From Methylosinus sp. PW1 (GTDB lineage: Bacteria > Pseudomonadota > Alphaproteobacteria > Rhizobiales > Beijerinckiaceae), in assembly GCF_000745215.1 (NCBI RefSeq), contig NZ_JQNK01000006.1:45387-109386 (forward strand): a stretch of DNA of 64,000 nt, in the 5' to 3' direction. The notes under the pieces are model-generated. The model did no database searches. It had not been told where the DNA came from and saw only the letters and a list, made by a program, of their open reading frames with translations. Made by a program: the position numbers and the translations under genes. Each line of letters opens with the position of its first letter. Position 1 is the stretch's first letter. Below, piece after piece: positions 10,739-19,402 of this stretch.

Positions 10739-13054
10739 ATGCGGAAATCGTTGAAGAGAGTTTATTTGACGTTCCTGCTGAGCGCTTCCTGGGCCGCGGT
10801 TACCCTCGCGGCCGAGACCAATTCCATCGAGGCTCCTGCCCGAACCGGTAGCTCCACGCGACCGCATTGGTCCTATCTTCCCGTCCATCCGCCGGCGTCC
10901 CCCTCTGTCGCAAACAAGAAATGGGTGCGTTCGCCGATCGACGCTTTCATTCTCGCGAAGATAGAAGCAGCGAAGCTCTCTCCTTCGCAGGACGCCGATC
11001 GCGCGTCTTTCATTCGCCGCGCGACGCTGGACGTCTGGGGTCTCATTCCCGAGCCGGAGGAGGTCGCGGCCTTTGTGAACGACGCGTCGCTGGACGCCTA
11101 TGAGAAGGTCATCGACCGGCTGCTCGCCTCGCCGCGCTATGGCGAGCGGCAGGCCCGCCGCTGGCTCGATCTCGCTCGTTACGCGGATAGCGCGGGCTTT
11201 CAAGGCGATGTGACGCGTCCGAATTTCTTCCGCTATCGCGATTACGTCGTCCAGTCCTTCAATGAGGACAAGCCCTATTCGCGCTTCATTCAGGAGCAGA
11301 TCGCGGCGGACGAGATCGCGCCCGGCGATCAGAAGGCGCTCGTCGCGACAGGCTTCCTCGCGAGCTATACCGACAATCCGGGTGCGCGCGACCTCATCGG
11401 CCGCAAATATCAGATCACGACCGACATCGCCGACACGATCGGAACGGCGATCCTCGGCACGACAGTCGGCTGCGCGCGCTGCCACAACCACAAGTCCGAC
11501 AAGATCACGCAGAAAGATTATTTCTCGCTGCAGGCCTTTTTCGCCAACACGGCCTTCGACGAGAAGATCCCCGCCGCCCAGGGCGAGCAGGAGATCGCCT
11601 ATCAGAAGACGCTCGCCAAATACGAGAAAGCGGCCAAAGATATTCTCGACAGGCAGAAGCAGATCATCGACTCTGTCCGGGAAAAGGCCTCGACCTACTA
11701 CAAAGAGCGCTATAATCCCGACGCGCGCGCTTCGATCTTCAAGCCCAAGAGCGAGTGGAACGCGCTCGACCGCTGGGTCAATTATCGAGCTGATGTCGTC
11801 ACCGACCAGACGGCTTTGGCCGGCTATTTGCGCGAGACAGCGGAAGACAAGCAAATTCCCGAACACAGCGCGGAGGCTGTGGCGAGATGGGAAGAATATA
11901 AGAAGCTGACCGAGGACTTGAAGAAATTCGAGAAGCTCAAGCCGACGCGCGGATCGGACACATTCACCGCGGCCACGGAACTCGGACATTCCGACGCTCC
12001 GCCGACCTATGTCTACTTCGGCGGCAATCACGAACGTCCGCTCGATGAAGTGCAGCCGGCCTTCCCCGAGGCCTTCGCCAATGGCGAGACGCCTCTCATC
12101 ACGCCGACCGCCACATCCTCCGGCCGGCGCGCGGCGCTCGCCAATTGGCTCGCCAGCCCGACCAATCCCTTGACGGCGCGTGTCTTCGTGAACCGCGTGT
12201 GGAACGAATATTTCGGCAAGGGAATCGTCGGCACGGTCAGCGATTTCGGCAAGGCGGGCGACAAGCCGAGCAATCCCGAGCTGCTCGATTATCTCGCCAG
12301 CAGCTTCGTCGACGGCGGCTGGAGCATCAAGAAGCTGCATCGCGAGATTCTGCTGTCGAGCGCCTATCGGCAATCGTCGGCGCATCGCGAAGAGGTCGCG
12401 GCGGCCGATCCGGAGAACAAGCTGCTTGCCGTCTTCCCGCGCAAGCGTCTCGACGCCGAACAGATTCGCGATTCCTTCCTGCAGGCTTCCGGCCGTCTCG
12501 AAGGCGCGATCGGCGGTCCCGCCGTGTTCCCGCCTCTGCCGGCCAATCTCAATGTCGGTCCGGCCTGGGAGGCGTCCAATGATCCGCACGAGATCAATCG
12601 GCGCAGCCTCTATATTTTCGCGCGGCGGAGCGTTCCCTATCCGCTGCTCGAGACCTTCGACCTCAACAATCCGCAACAGGCGCACAGCAAGCGCGACGTC
12701 ACCACGACGCCGCTGCAAGCGCTGACGCTCGTCAATAGTGATCTCGTCTTCCAATGGTCGCAGGCTCTCGCCGGCCGCGTCATTCGCGAGGCCGGCGCCG
12801 ACGAGGGCGCGCGCTTGGAACGGCTCTATCAGATCCTGTTCTCACGCAGCCCCGACGCATACGAGAAAACGCTGCTCCAGGCCTTTCTCGACGAGCATGA
12901 GAAGCTCATCGGATCCAAGCCTTCCGACGGCAAGTTCTCGATCGCCGTGCCGACCGGAAAAGACGTGAGCATCACCAATCCGATCCGCGCCTCCGCCTTC
13001 GTCGACCTCGTGCATACGGTCGCGAATTCCAATGAGTTCATCTACCGCTTCTGA
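10739..13054 (+). CDS. Secreted DUF1549/DUF1553 protein (PSD1-type)
   Basis: I prefer the ATG at 10739 over the in-frame GTG at 10730 because it gives a compact signal peptide (MRKSLKRVYLTFLLSASWAAV...A) and GGGGGTGAAAG lies just upstream. 771 residues: DUF1549 (about 45-250) with RRATLDVWGLIPEPEEV, ERQARRWLDLARYADS and a CARCHNHKSDKITQKDYF motif whose C-x-x-C-H resembles a heme site but is typical of this family; a helical middle; DUF1553 (about 430-740) with SGRRAALANWLASPTNPLTARVFVNR and AYRQSS. These proteins are abundant in planctomycetes and almost always paired with DUF1501, as here (13092, 37 bases downstream). Biochemical role unknown; carbohydrate or sulfated-polymer processing has been suggested for the families. 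Periplasmic by its signal. Confidence 0.9.
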   Translation: MRKSLKRVYLTFLLSASWAAVTLAAETNSIEAPARTGSSTRPHWSYLPVHPPASPSVANKKWVRSPIDAFILAKIEAAKLSPSQDADRASFIRRATLDVWGLIPEPEEVAAFVNDASLDAYEKVIDRLLASPRYGERQARRWLDLARYADSAGFQGDVTRPNFFRYRDYVVQSFNEDKPYSRFIQEQIAADEIAPGDQKALVATGFLASYTDNPGARDLIGRKYQITTDIADTIGTAILGTTVGCARCHNHKSDKITQKDYFSLQAFFANTAFDEKIPAAQGEQEIAYQKTLAKYEKAAKDILDRQKQIIDSVREKASTYYKERYNPDARASIFKPKSEWNALDRWVNYRADVVTDQTALAGYLRETAEDKQIPEHSAEAVARWEEYKKLTEDLKKFEKLKPTRGSDTFTAATELGHSDAPPTYVYFGGNHERPLDEVQPAFPEAFANGETPLITPTATSSGRRAALANWLASPTNPLTARVFVNRVWNEYFGKGIVGTVSDFGKAGDKPSNPELLDYLASSFVDGGWSIKKLHREILLSSAYRQSSAHREEVAAADPENKLLAVFPRKRLDAEQIRDSFLQASGRLEGAIGGPAVFPPLPANLNVGPAWEASNDPHEINRRSLYIFARRSVPYPLLETFDLNNPQQAHSKRDVTTTPLQALTLVNSDLVFQWSQALAGRVIREAGADEGARLERLYQILFSRSPDAYEKTLLQAFLDEHEKLIGSKPSDGKFSIAVPTGKDVSITNPIRASAFVDLVHTVANSNEFIYRF

Positions 13055-13091
13055 CAATCGCATCGATCATCTGGAAGAAAGGAACGTCATC

Positions 13092-14540
13092 ATGAGCAAG
13101 ACGCGTCGAGAATGGCTGTTCAACGCCGGATATGGCCTCGGCGGTGTGGCGCTGAACGGCTTCATGCCGGGCGGCGGCGTATTCTCGGTTCCGCTCGCCC
13201 AGGCGGCGGCCACCTTCGTCGATCCGCTGACGAAGAAGGATCCGCATTTCGCGCCCAAGGTGAAATCGGTCATCTGGCTGCATATGGACGGCGCGCCGAG
13301 CACGCTCGATCTCTATGATTATAAGCCCGAGCTGGTGCGCCTCGCCGGCCAGGAGGTTCCCGAGTCCTTCCTGAAAGGGCTCCAGGTCACCACCTCCGGC
13401 GGCGCCGGCAAGCTGTTCGCCTCCAAGCGCACATGGAAGCAATATGGCCAGAGCGGCGCGTGGTTCTCGGACCTGCTGCCCAATCTCGCGCAGCACGCCG
13501 ACAAGATCACCTTCGTCAAGTCGAGCGTCACGGTCGGCGCGACGCATGACATATCGATCCTGAAGCTCAACACCGGCGACGTCACGCCCGGTCGGCCGTC
13601 GCTCGGCGCCTGGGTTACTTATGCGCTCGGCTCCGCCAATCCGGACCTGCCGCCCTATGTCGTGCTCTATAGCGGCAAACGCGAGCCGCGCGGCGGCTCG
13701 GTGAACTGGAGTTCCGGCTTCCTGCCGGCGGTCTATCAGGGCACGGCCTTCCGTCCCGGCGCGTCGCCGATCCTCAATCTCGACAAGCCGGAGCTGATCG
13801 CCGCGGCTCAGCAGCGCGACAATCTCGATCTGTTGCAGAAGCTCAATGAGCACAAGTCCGGCGAGCAGCCGTCCGACACCGAGCTGCAGGCCCGCACGCG
13901 CTCCTATGAGCTCGCCTATCGCATGGAGACCTCGGCGCCGGAAGCGGTCGATCTCTCCAAGGAGACGGCGACCACCAAGGCGCTCTATGGTCTCGACAAT
14001 GACGCCACCAAGGACTACGGCACCGCGCTGCTGCGCGCGCGCCGTCTGGTCGAGCGCGGCGTGCGTTTCATTCAGGTCGTCTCCGGCCCCGTCGACGGCA
14101 TCAGCGACGACAATAAGAACTGGGACGCGCATCGCAAGCTCGAGGAGAATCACAGCGCCAACACGCGGGCGATCGACAAGCCGATCGCCGGCCTGCTGGC
14201 CGATCTCGCGTCGCGCGGGCTGCTGGACGAGACGCTGATCGTGTGGACCTCGGAATTCGGCCGCACTTCCTATGGCCAAAGCGGCGACGGGCGCGACCAT
14301 AACCCCTGGGGCTACACGCAATGGCTCGCCGGCGGCGGCCTGAAGCACGGCCTCACCTATGGCGCGACGGATGAGATCGGCCTGAAGACGGTCGAGAACC
14401 CCGTCGACACCTATGATCTGCATGCGACCGTGCTCCAGCTGCTCGGCCTGGATCATCTGAAGACGGTCTATTTGCGCGCCGGCCGCGCCGAACGGCCGAC
14501 GGTCGTCTACGGCAAGGTCGTCGGAGACATACTGGCCTGA
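13092..14540 (+). CDS. DUF1501 protein with Tat-like signal
   Basis: 482 residues from the ATG at 13092, preceded by AAAGGA at a good distance. The frame opens at 13032 but the earlier codons overlap the upstream gene. N-terminus S-K-T-R-R-E-W-L followed by a Gly-rich hydrophobic stretch looks like a twin-arginine signal. The body has the DUF1501 pattern (VIWLHMDGAPSTLDLYDYKP, EFGRTSYGQSGDGRDHNPWGYTQW), a sulfatase/alkaline-phosphatase-like fold family. It lies in one operon with the DUF1549/DUF1553 gene. Substrate unknown; export folded through Tat would fit a metal cofactor. Confidence 0.9.
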   Translation: MSKTRREWLFNAGYGLGGVALNGFMPGGGVFSVPLAQAAATFVDPLTKKDPHFAPKVKSVIWLHMDGAPSTLDLYDYKPELVRLAGQEVPESFLKGLQVTTSGGAGKLFASKRTWKQYGQSGAWFSDLLPNLAQHADKITFVKSSVTVGATHDISILKLNTGDVTPGRPSLGAWVTYALGSANPDLPPYVVLYSGKREPRGGSVNWSSGFLPAVYQGTAFRPGASPILNLDKPELIAAAQQRDNLDLLQKLNEHKSGEQPSDTELQARTRSYELAYRMETSAPEAVDLSKETATTKALYGLDNDATKDYGTALLRARRLVERGVRFIQVVSGPVDGISDDNKNWDAHRKLEENHSANTRAIDKPIAGLLADLASRGLLDETLIVWTSEFGRTSYGQSGDGRDHNPWGYTQWLAGGGLKHGLTYGATDEIGLKTVENPVDTYDLHATVLQLLGLDHLKTVYLRAGRAERPTVVYGKVVGDILA

Positions 14541-14798
14541 CGAACGCTTCTGAAATTGCGAAAGTGAGGCTCTCTATCCTCCCGGGTCGAGAGCCTCACC
14601 AAGAATATTCGCTACGGCCCGACTTACGACAAATGCGGCAAGGACTACAGTGTTCGGAATGGGGAAACCACTGACCCGGAACTCGAGCAAACCTCCGAAC
14701 CGGAGTGGACCCTATTCTTCTAACAGCATACCGGCCCGTGGCGCACTTCGGGCCACGAGGATGCGCGCCGATCTCGATGGGAGCTTGTGCGCGGCTAC

Positions 14799-14906
14799 GT
14801 GAGATGGTTGCGATATTTCGATTCGAATCCCCTGTCCTGGAGACCATAGCCGCCTGCAACTATGATCGCCTGGTCCTGATAGACGATCGATACATTGGGA
14901 CGGTCG
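14799..14906 (-). pseudogene. TonB-receptor internal fragment
   Basis: Minus-strand codons read RPNVSIVYQDQAIIVAGGYG then LQDRGFESKYRNHLT, matching the barrel segment SILDQDQAVIVAGGYGGLQDRG of the paralogues with one Gly codon missing. Only about 36 codons survive. It touches a second receptor scrap of opposite orientation (14902-14962). Confidence 0.75.
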
Positions 14907-14962
14907 GCCTGACACGCTGGCCCGCGACCTTCGGCGGCTCCTTCCGCGTGACGCTCTTGTGA
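14902..14962 (+). pseudogene. TonB-receptor C-terminal fragment
   Basis: Plus-strand codons VGLTRWPATFGGSFRVTLL and stop, nearly the same as the end of the receptor at 34430-34486 (VGLARWPATFGGSFRVKLL). With the previous entry it shows that at least one further receptor gene once lay downstream of the DUF1501 gene and was rearranged. Confidence 0.75.
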
Positions 14963-14980
14963 TGCGGTCGGAGCGCCGGC

Positions 14981-15030
14981 GCGTCTCGCCCCGACGCTCG
15001 GCGAGGGAGAGATCGTCGTGATGGACAATT
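14981..15030 (+). pseudogene. IS630-type transposase scrap
   Basis: About 17 codons LAPTLGEGEIVVMDNLRTH, the second-Asp region (VVMDNL..H) of IS630-family DDE transposases. It fuses directly to IS66 sequence. Confidence 0.5.
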
Positions 15031-15215
15031 TGCGCACGCACAGGCGCCGGTGCTCGCGCATATGATCGAGGGCGACGTCCCCACCGAGGCGCTGCTGGCG
15101 CAAGTGGCGGTCACCGAGTTCAGCGAGCACATGGCGCTCTACTGCCAATCGCCGATCTTCGCGCGCCACGGGATCATGCTCGACCGCGCCGTTCTGGTCG
15201 ATTGCATGGGAACGA
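15031..15215 (+). pseudogene. IS66 TnpC fragment
   Basis: Codons read APVLAHMIEGDVPTEALLAQ, then VAVTEFSEHMALYCQSPIFA and RHGIMLDRAVLVDCMG, the P-x-LLA-x-V-x-x-K-x-x-x-H-x-x-L-Y-R-Q / ifar-x-G-x-x-l-x-R segment of the IS66 transposase. About 60 codons only; the frame then runs into unrelated sequence. Confidence 0.65.
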
Positions 15216-15271
15216 CGGTTGTGGTGCAAGTTTCGAGAACGGTCATGAATTGGGTTCGGGCGTTCTTTGGT

Positions 15272-15432
15272 TCAGGCGGCAAACACCGAGGTCCAGATCT
15301 CCGGCGGAGTCTTGCCTGCCGCTCGGAGTTTGCTCAGTGCGAATTGACCTTTCCGGATCCGATGCATGAGCTCGATCCCGGCGATCGTGACCGCCGCGCG
15401 CCGAAATCGCTTGAACCCGAGCATAGCGTCCA
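15272..15432 (-). pseudogene. IS6-family transposase C-terminal fragment
   Basis: Minus-strand codons DAMLGFKRFRRAAVTIAGIE then LMHRIRKGQFALSKL and a stop, the usual end of IS6/IS26-family transposases (LGFKxFxxAxxxxxGIELMHMIxKGQ). Catalytic part is absent. Confidence 0.7.
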
Positions 15433-15449
15433 ATCGAAGCCATGGACGG

Positions 15450-15625
15450 CTCCGGCGCTCCAAGAGCCAGGTCAGCCGGCTCTGCGAGGAGATCGACGAG
15501 AAGGTCGACGCCTTCCTCGAACGCCCACAGGAGGGCAAGTGGCCTATGTCTGGCTCGACACCGCCGATGTCAAAGTCCGGAAGAACGGCCGCATCGTTTC
15601 GGCGGCGATCAGTCGATTGTGCCGT
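15450..15625 (+). pseudogene. IS256 (mutator) transposase fragment
   Basis: One frame gives SKSQVSRLCEEIDEKVDAFL and ERPQEGKWP; a +/-1 shift then gives AYVWLDTADVKVRKNGRIVS, matching the first catalytic-Asp region (YLWLDATYVKVR) of IS256 transposases. Short and frameshifted, so inactive. Confidence 0.7.
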
Positions 15626-15692
15626 TTTTGCCACGGTGATGAAAAATGTCACACTTTGACGCTGCATTCGCTTGTTTTCAGTAGGGTTCGGC

Positions 15693-15710
15693 ACCTAAAC
15701 TTTCCTAGGT
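15693..15710. promoter_or_regulatory. Inverted repeat upstream of the DUF2946-like gene
   Basis: ACCTA-N8-TAGGT lies about 30 bases before the ATG at 15740. Its place and symmetry suit an operator for a metal-responsive regulator, but this is inference from position only. Confidence 0.3.
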
Positions 15711-15739
15711 ATTTTCAACAGGCCGGGCCGTTCCGAAAC

Positions 15740-16105
15740 ATGCGTGGACCATTTTCTGTCCTGATATGCGCATTGGGGGCCGCCGTCCTACTTTTGGCGG
15801 GATCGCCGGTTCTCGGCTTCAAGGCGACCGCGGGTCTGTCGGCTCACTCCGCCCACTGCGTTCATGTTCGCGAGCAGTCATCATCCGATGTCCCATTTCC
15901 CGCGCAGGATGACCGAGAGGGCTCCGCATGTCCTCTGTGCTCGATCGAGTGTGGCCAAAGTCTGTTTGTCGACAGCGCGCCGATCGAATTCGCACTTGCG
16001 CGGGCCGCGCCAGGGAGAGTTTCTCTCGTCTGGCGAATAAACCGGCTCGCCAGACCGTCTGATAGGGACGCGCGCCGGGCACGGGCCTCCCCTTTCCTGT
16101 CCTGA
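15740..16105 (+). CDS. Small exported Cys-motif protein (DUF2946-like)
   Basis: 121 residues from the ATG at 15740; the frame is open further upstream through IS scraps but that is not native. Hydrophobic signal or anchor (about 5-28), then a His-containing stretch (AHSAHCVHV) and a C-P-L-C-S-I-E-C cluster followed by a short C-terminal tail. Size, Cys-x-x-Cys and position just upstream of a TonB receptor match DUF2946 proteins, which are often linked to copper-related receptors. Inferred role: periplasmic or membrane-bound metal-associated accessory protein of the receptor at 16216, 110 bases downstream. Confidence 0.5.
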   Translation: MRGPFSVLICALGAAVLLLAGSPVLGFKATAGLSAHSAHCVHVREQSSSDVPFPAQDDREGSACPLCSIECGQSLFVDSAPIEFALARAAPGRVSLVWRINRLARPSDRDARRARASPFLS

Positions 16106-16215
16106 CCGGCGCCCGCCCTCGGGCCGCCGCGCCTTCGAAGAACCGGTTTTCGGCCTCAGGCCGAGTGACCGTGACGTCAGACGCCGTTTGACGACGGCAA
16201 GCAGGAAATCCGGCC

Positions 16216-18540
16216 ATGCATCCTTGCGACCTCTTGCGGAGCGCCAGCGCTCTCGCATTGACTATCTTTTCCACCGCCGCCTTCGCCCAGGCGGCCTTGC
16301 CGCCGATTGATATCGGCGCCGAGACGCCCCGGCGTCTCCAACCGGTTCGCGGCGAGCCGGCATCGGAGCCATTGCGCCAGCCGGCTACGCCCGACGCCGC
16401 GTCGAGCGTCAGAACTTTCTCCGGCCAACAGGTCAACGCCATTCCTTTCGCGCAGCCGGCCGAAGCGCTCGAGATCGTGCCTGGCCTCATCGTCGCCCAG
16501 CACTCCGGCTCCGGCAAAGCGAACCAATATTTCCTTCGCGGCTTCGCGCTCGATCACGGCAATGACCTAGCGCTCACTCTCGACGGCATGCCGCTCAACA
16601 TGCCGTCGTTCGTGCATGGCCAAGGCTATGCCGACGCCAATTTCATCATCCCCGAGTTGTTCAGTTCCGTCGACGTTCGCAAAGGCCCCTACTTCGCAGA
16701 CGAAGGCGCCTTCGCCTCGGCCGGCGCCGTGCACACGCAATATGTCGACAGGTTGCGCGAGGGCTTGCTGTCGGCGAGCGGCGGCAGTTTCGCCTGGGGA
16801 CGCCTGCTCGGCGCGAAGTCCTATGCTCTCGGTGACGGCGAATTGCTAGCGGCGCTCGAACTCGGCATGTACAACGGCCCTTGGCAAAATGCCGACCGGG
16901 CGCGCCGGGTCAACGGAGTCGCGCGCTGGAGCCAGGGCACGCAAGAGAACGGCCTGTCAGTCACGGCAATGGCCTTTTCTCATCACTGGATGGCCACCGA
17001 TCAGGTCGCCCAACACCCGGTCGATCAAGGGCTGTTTTCGCGCTGGGGCAGTAACGACCCATCCGACGGCGGCAATGCCGCGCGCTACAGCCTTTCTGCG
17101 CGCTGGAGCCAGACCGACCAAGACAGCGCTTCGAGAATCGAGGGCTATGTCATCCGCAACATGGCCAATTTGGCGGACGACACCACTTACTTTTTGAAAG
17201 ACCCCATCTTCGGCGATCAGGTTCGTCAGTTCGATAGGCGCTCGGTCTTTGGCTTGAACGCCACGCACGCCATCAAATGGAGCGTGGCCGAGACGCCGGT
17301 CGAAACCCGGTTCGGCCTGCAGGGCCGCTACGACGACATCCGTAACGGCTTCTCGGACACATTCCACCGCACGCCGTTAAACGTCGTCCGCGACGACTAC
17401 ATCAAGGAAGGCAGCATCGGCCTTTGGACCGACACGACTGTGCGGTGGACGCCATGGCTGCGTACGACGGTCGGCGGACGGTTCGATTTTTGGAGCGCGG
17501 ACGTGCGTTCGATCCAGAATCCGCTCTACGCGCCCAAGCTCTTCGACGAAGACACGGGCGACCTCGTCGGATCTGCGTGGAGCGGCCCGTTCAATTCTGG
17601 CGCCAAGAGCATGACCATGGGCAGTCCCAAGGCCGGCTTGGTGCTGGGGCCGTTCCACGATACGGAATTCTTCTTGAATTTCGGCGAGGGGCTGCAATCG
17701 AGCGACGCGCGCGGCACTGTGCAGACCGTCAATCTGGAGACGGCCACGCCGTTCGGCGAAACCGGGCGAATCTTGTCCGTGCCGCTCCTCGTAAAGACGC
17801 GCGGAGCAGAGGCGGGCGTTCGCACCAAGGCTCTGCTCGACGGCCTCGACACCTCGCTCTCGGTGTTCTGGCAGGACTTCGACGCCGAGAACCTTTTCGA
17901 AGGGGACGAAGGAACCACCAAATTCGGGCGCCCGAGCCGCCGCTGGGGTTTCGAATGGACAGGCCATTATGCGCCCACCTCCTGGCTTCGTCTCGACGGC
18001 GAAGTGTCCGCGACGCATGCGCGGTTCCGCGGCTCGGATCTGGTGAATCAGGCCCGCTACCTCGCCATCATCACGGGCGGCGCCGACGCCGATGCGATCT
18101 TCCCGCTGAATTTGCCCGGCAACTCGCCCGGCAATTACTTGACCAATGCGCCGACCGTCGTTGCGACCGGCGGCGTAGAGTTCGGCGAGAAGACAGGTTG
18201 GTTCGGCGCGCTACGCTATCGTTACTTCGGGTCGCGGCCTCTGACGGAGGACGGACGGATCAGGTCGCTCGCCGCCGGCACGCTGAACGCGCGCTTCGGC
18301 TTCCGCTTCGACAATGGCTGGAAAATCCAGGCCGACGCTTTCAACATCACCAACAACAGGGGCGACAACATCGCCTATGGCTACGGCTCGTTCACCCGGT
18401 CCGATTTCCTGATCCTCGCACATCCAGGAGAGTCAATCGGCATCATGGATCGCCACTTCAAGACGGTTGATCCGCGCGCCGTGCGCGTGACAGTCAGCGG
18501 GCCGTTCCCCGATTTCGGGAACGGCCATTCGCTACGCTGA
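16216..18540 (+). CDS. TonB-dependent receptor, possibly metal-related
   Basis: 774 residues. Signal peptide to about residue 25 (A-F-A-Q-A-A). Plug domain with ALEIVPGLIVAQHSGSGKAN and FLRGFALDHGNDLALTLDGMPLNMPS, VDVRKGPYFADEGAFASAGA, then a long barrel. It is not of the same subfamily as the three receptors elsewhere in the window. The sequence reaches a typical receptor end, V-R-V-T-V-S-G-P-F, but continues ten more codons to the stop; those codons form the second arm of a hairpin (GGCCGTTCCC ... GGGAACGGCC, 18500-18526). With the DUF2946-like gene upstream, a role in metal (perhaps copper) uptake is a reasonable inference, not shown by sequence. Confidence 0.9.
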   Translation: MHPCDLLRSASALALTIFSTAAFAQAALPPIDIGAETPRRLQPVRGEPASEPLRQPATPDAASSVRTFSGQQVNAIPFAQPAEALEIVPGLIVAQHSGSGKANQYFLRGFALDHGNDLALTLDGMPLNMPSFVHGQGYADANFIIPELFSSVDVRKGPYFADEGAFASAGAVHTQYVDRLREGLLSASGGSFAWGRLLGAKSYALGDGELLAALELGMYNGPWQNADRARRVNGVARWSQGTQENGLSVTAMAFSHHWMATDQVAQHPVDQGLFSRWGSNDPSDGGNAARYSLSARWSQTDQDSASRIEGYVIRNMANLADDTTYFLKDPIFGDQVRQFDRRSVFGLNATHAIKWSVAETPVETRFGLQGRYDDIRNGFSDTFHRTPLNVVRDDYIKEGSIGLWTDTTVRWTPWLRTTVGGRFDFWSADVRSIQNPLYAPKLFDEDTGDLVGSAWSGPFNSGAKSMTMGSPKAGLVLGPFHDTEFFLNFGEGLQSSDARGTVQTVNLETATPFGETGRILSVPLLVKTRGAEAGVRTKALLDGLDTSLSVFWQDFDAENLFEGDEGTTKFGRPSRRWGFEWTGHYAPTSWLRLDGEVSATHARFRGSDLVNQARYLAIITGGADADAIFPLNLPGNSPGNYLTNAPTVVATGGVEFGEKTGWFGALRYRYFGSRPLTEDGRIRSLAAGTLNARFGFRFDNGWKIQADAFNITNNRGDNIAYGYGSFTRSDFLILAHPGESIGIMDRHFKTVDPRAVRVTVSGPFPDFGNGHSLR

Positions 18541-18546
18541 ACAATT

Positions 18547-18575
18547 GGTCGGACGGGGCATCACGCCGTCCGACC
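18547..18575 (+). terminator. Hairpin terminator after the receptor gene
   Basis: GGTCGGACGG-N9-CCGTCCGACC, a perfect 10-bp stem six bases after the stop codon at 18540. No T-run follows, so it may act with Rho or as a processing structure. Confidence 0.5.
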
Positions 18576-18711
18576 TACAATGCTGCCATCCATCGGCCTG
18601 GGATTGACAGTCGACGAGGGTTCGCTCCCAGACCCTATGGGGGCGAGCGACGGCCGAGACGGGGTAGGCTTCAGTGCGCGAAACACGCACTTCCTGATCC
18701 AGGTCCGCAAG

Positions 18712-18906
18712 AGCTTTACACTCGCAGCTCCATGCGCGACCACGATACCTTGCTCCGACAAGTGACCGCGCAGCACGTTGATCAGTTGCGTGCGCTGCCG
18801 GACCAAAACATCCCCCGTCCGGCATCGCATGGTGCGTCCCTGCTGCTCCTCGGTCTTGACCGCGACGAAGCGCATCGTCGGCCGGATCGCGACCTCGCAG
18901 ATCGCC
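18712..18906 (-). pseudogene. IS110-type transposase internal fragment
   Basis: Minus-strand codons CEVAIRPTMRFVAVKTEEQQ, then VRQRTQLINVLRGHLSEQGI and VVAHG match the stretch after the DxxD motif of IS110 transposases (compare RPTMRFVELKTQDQLD in the element at 22795). The catalytic ends are missing. Confidence 0.7.
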
Positions 18907-18991
18907 ACCAATATTAAGATGTACACTGACAGCCGGCGTACAGCCGCCACCGCAAGCCAACGACACGAATAGTAAGTATGACCCCTGCTTC

Positions 18992-19396
18992 TCAGGAAAA
19001 CCAGCGCAAAAAAGCTGCGCTGATGAGGGCGGCCGCGCTGAAAGTCGCAAGGCTTGCGAGTGCGATCCTGTCTGAAATTCCGCGCCAATTCAGGAGTGCA
19101 GCGGCGATCAAAAATATAGACAGCAATGCGCAGAGGACTTTGGTGTAAAGCGCAGCGAGCGCGAGACCGCTGATCTGCGGCAACTCCTCGACGATGTAGT
19201 AACTGACGAGACCAAAGCTGACACCGCTGACAAGCTGAATGATCCAAGCTGCAAGCGCGAGCTGGTAGGTTCTGCGCAGCATCGATCCGGTCGCGCCGTA
19301 ATGTTTCGCCGCGACCGGCAGTCCAAGCGTTGCCGCCGCGCCAAAATTATGCACGACCTGCGCAGCGGCATACAGCGTGTTGTCGAGTTGCAGCAT
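18992..19396 (-). CDS. Four-helix membrane protein, unknown
   Basis: 134 residues, about four predicted membrane helices (around 7-30, 43-66, 75-97, 108-130). A His in the first helix (VVHNFGAAATLGLP) recalls small heme/copper-related membrane proteins of the CopD/DUF2269 type, but the resemblance is weak. It follows the gene at 19403-19756 by six bases on the same strand, so the two are one operon. Likely an inner-membrane partner of the small periplasmic protein. Confidence 0.75.
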   Translation of the reverse strand: MLQLDNTLYAAAQVVHNFGAAATLGLPVAAKHYGATGSMLRRTYQLALAAWIIQLVSGVSFGLVSYYIVEELPQISGLALAALYTKVLCALLSIFLIAAALLNWRGISDRIALASLATFSAAALISAAFLRWFS

Positions 19397-19402
19397 GGCT
19401 TG

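Noticed and set aside
10718..12754. 678-codon open frame on the minus strand opposite the DUF1549 gene
   Set aside because: It is antisense to a well-supported gene, has no family features and an Arg/Gly/Ile-rich composition typical of shadow frames in high-GC DNA.
13038..14456. 472-codon minus-strand frame opposite DUF1501
   Set aside because: Shadow of the DUF1501 gene; no ribosome site or domain.
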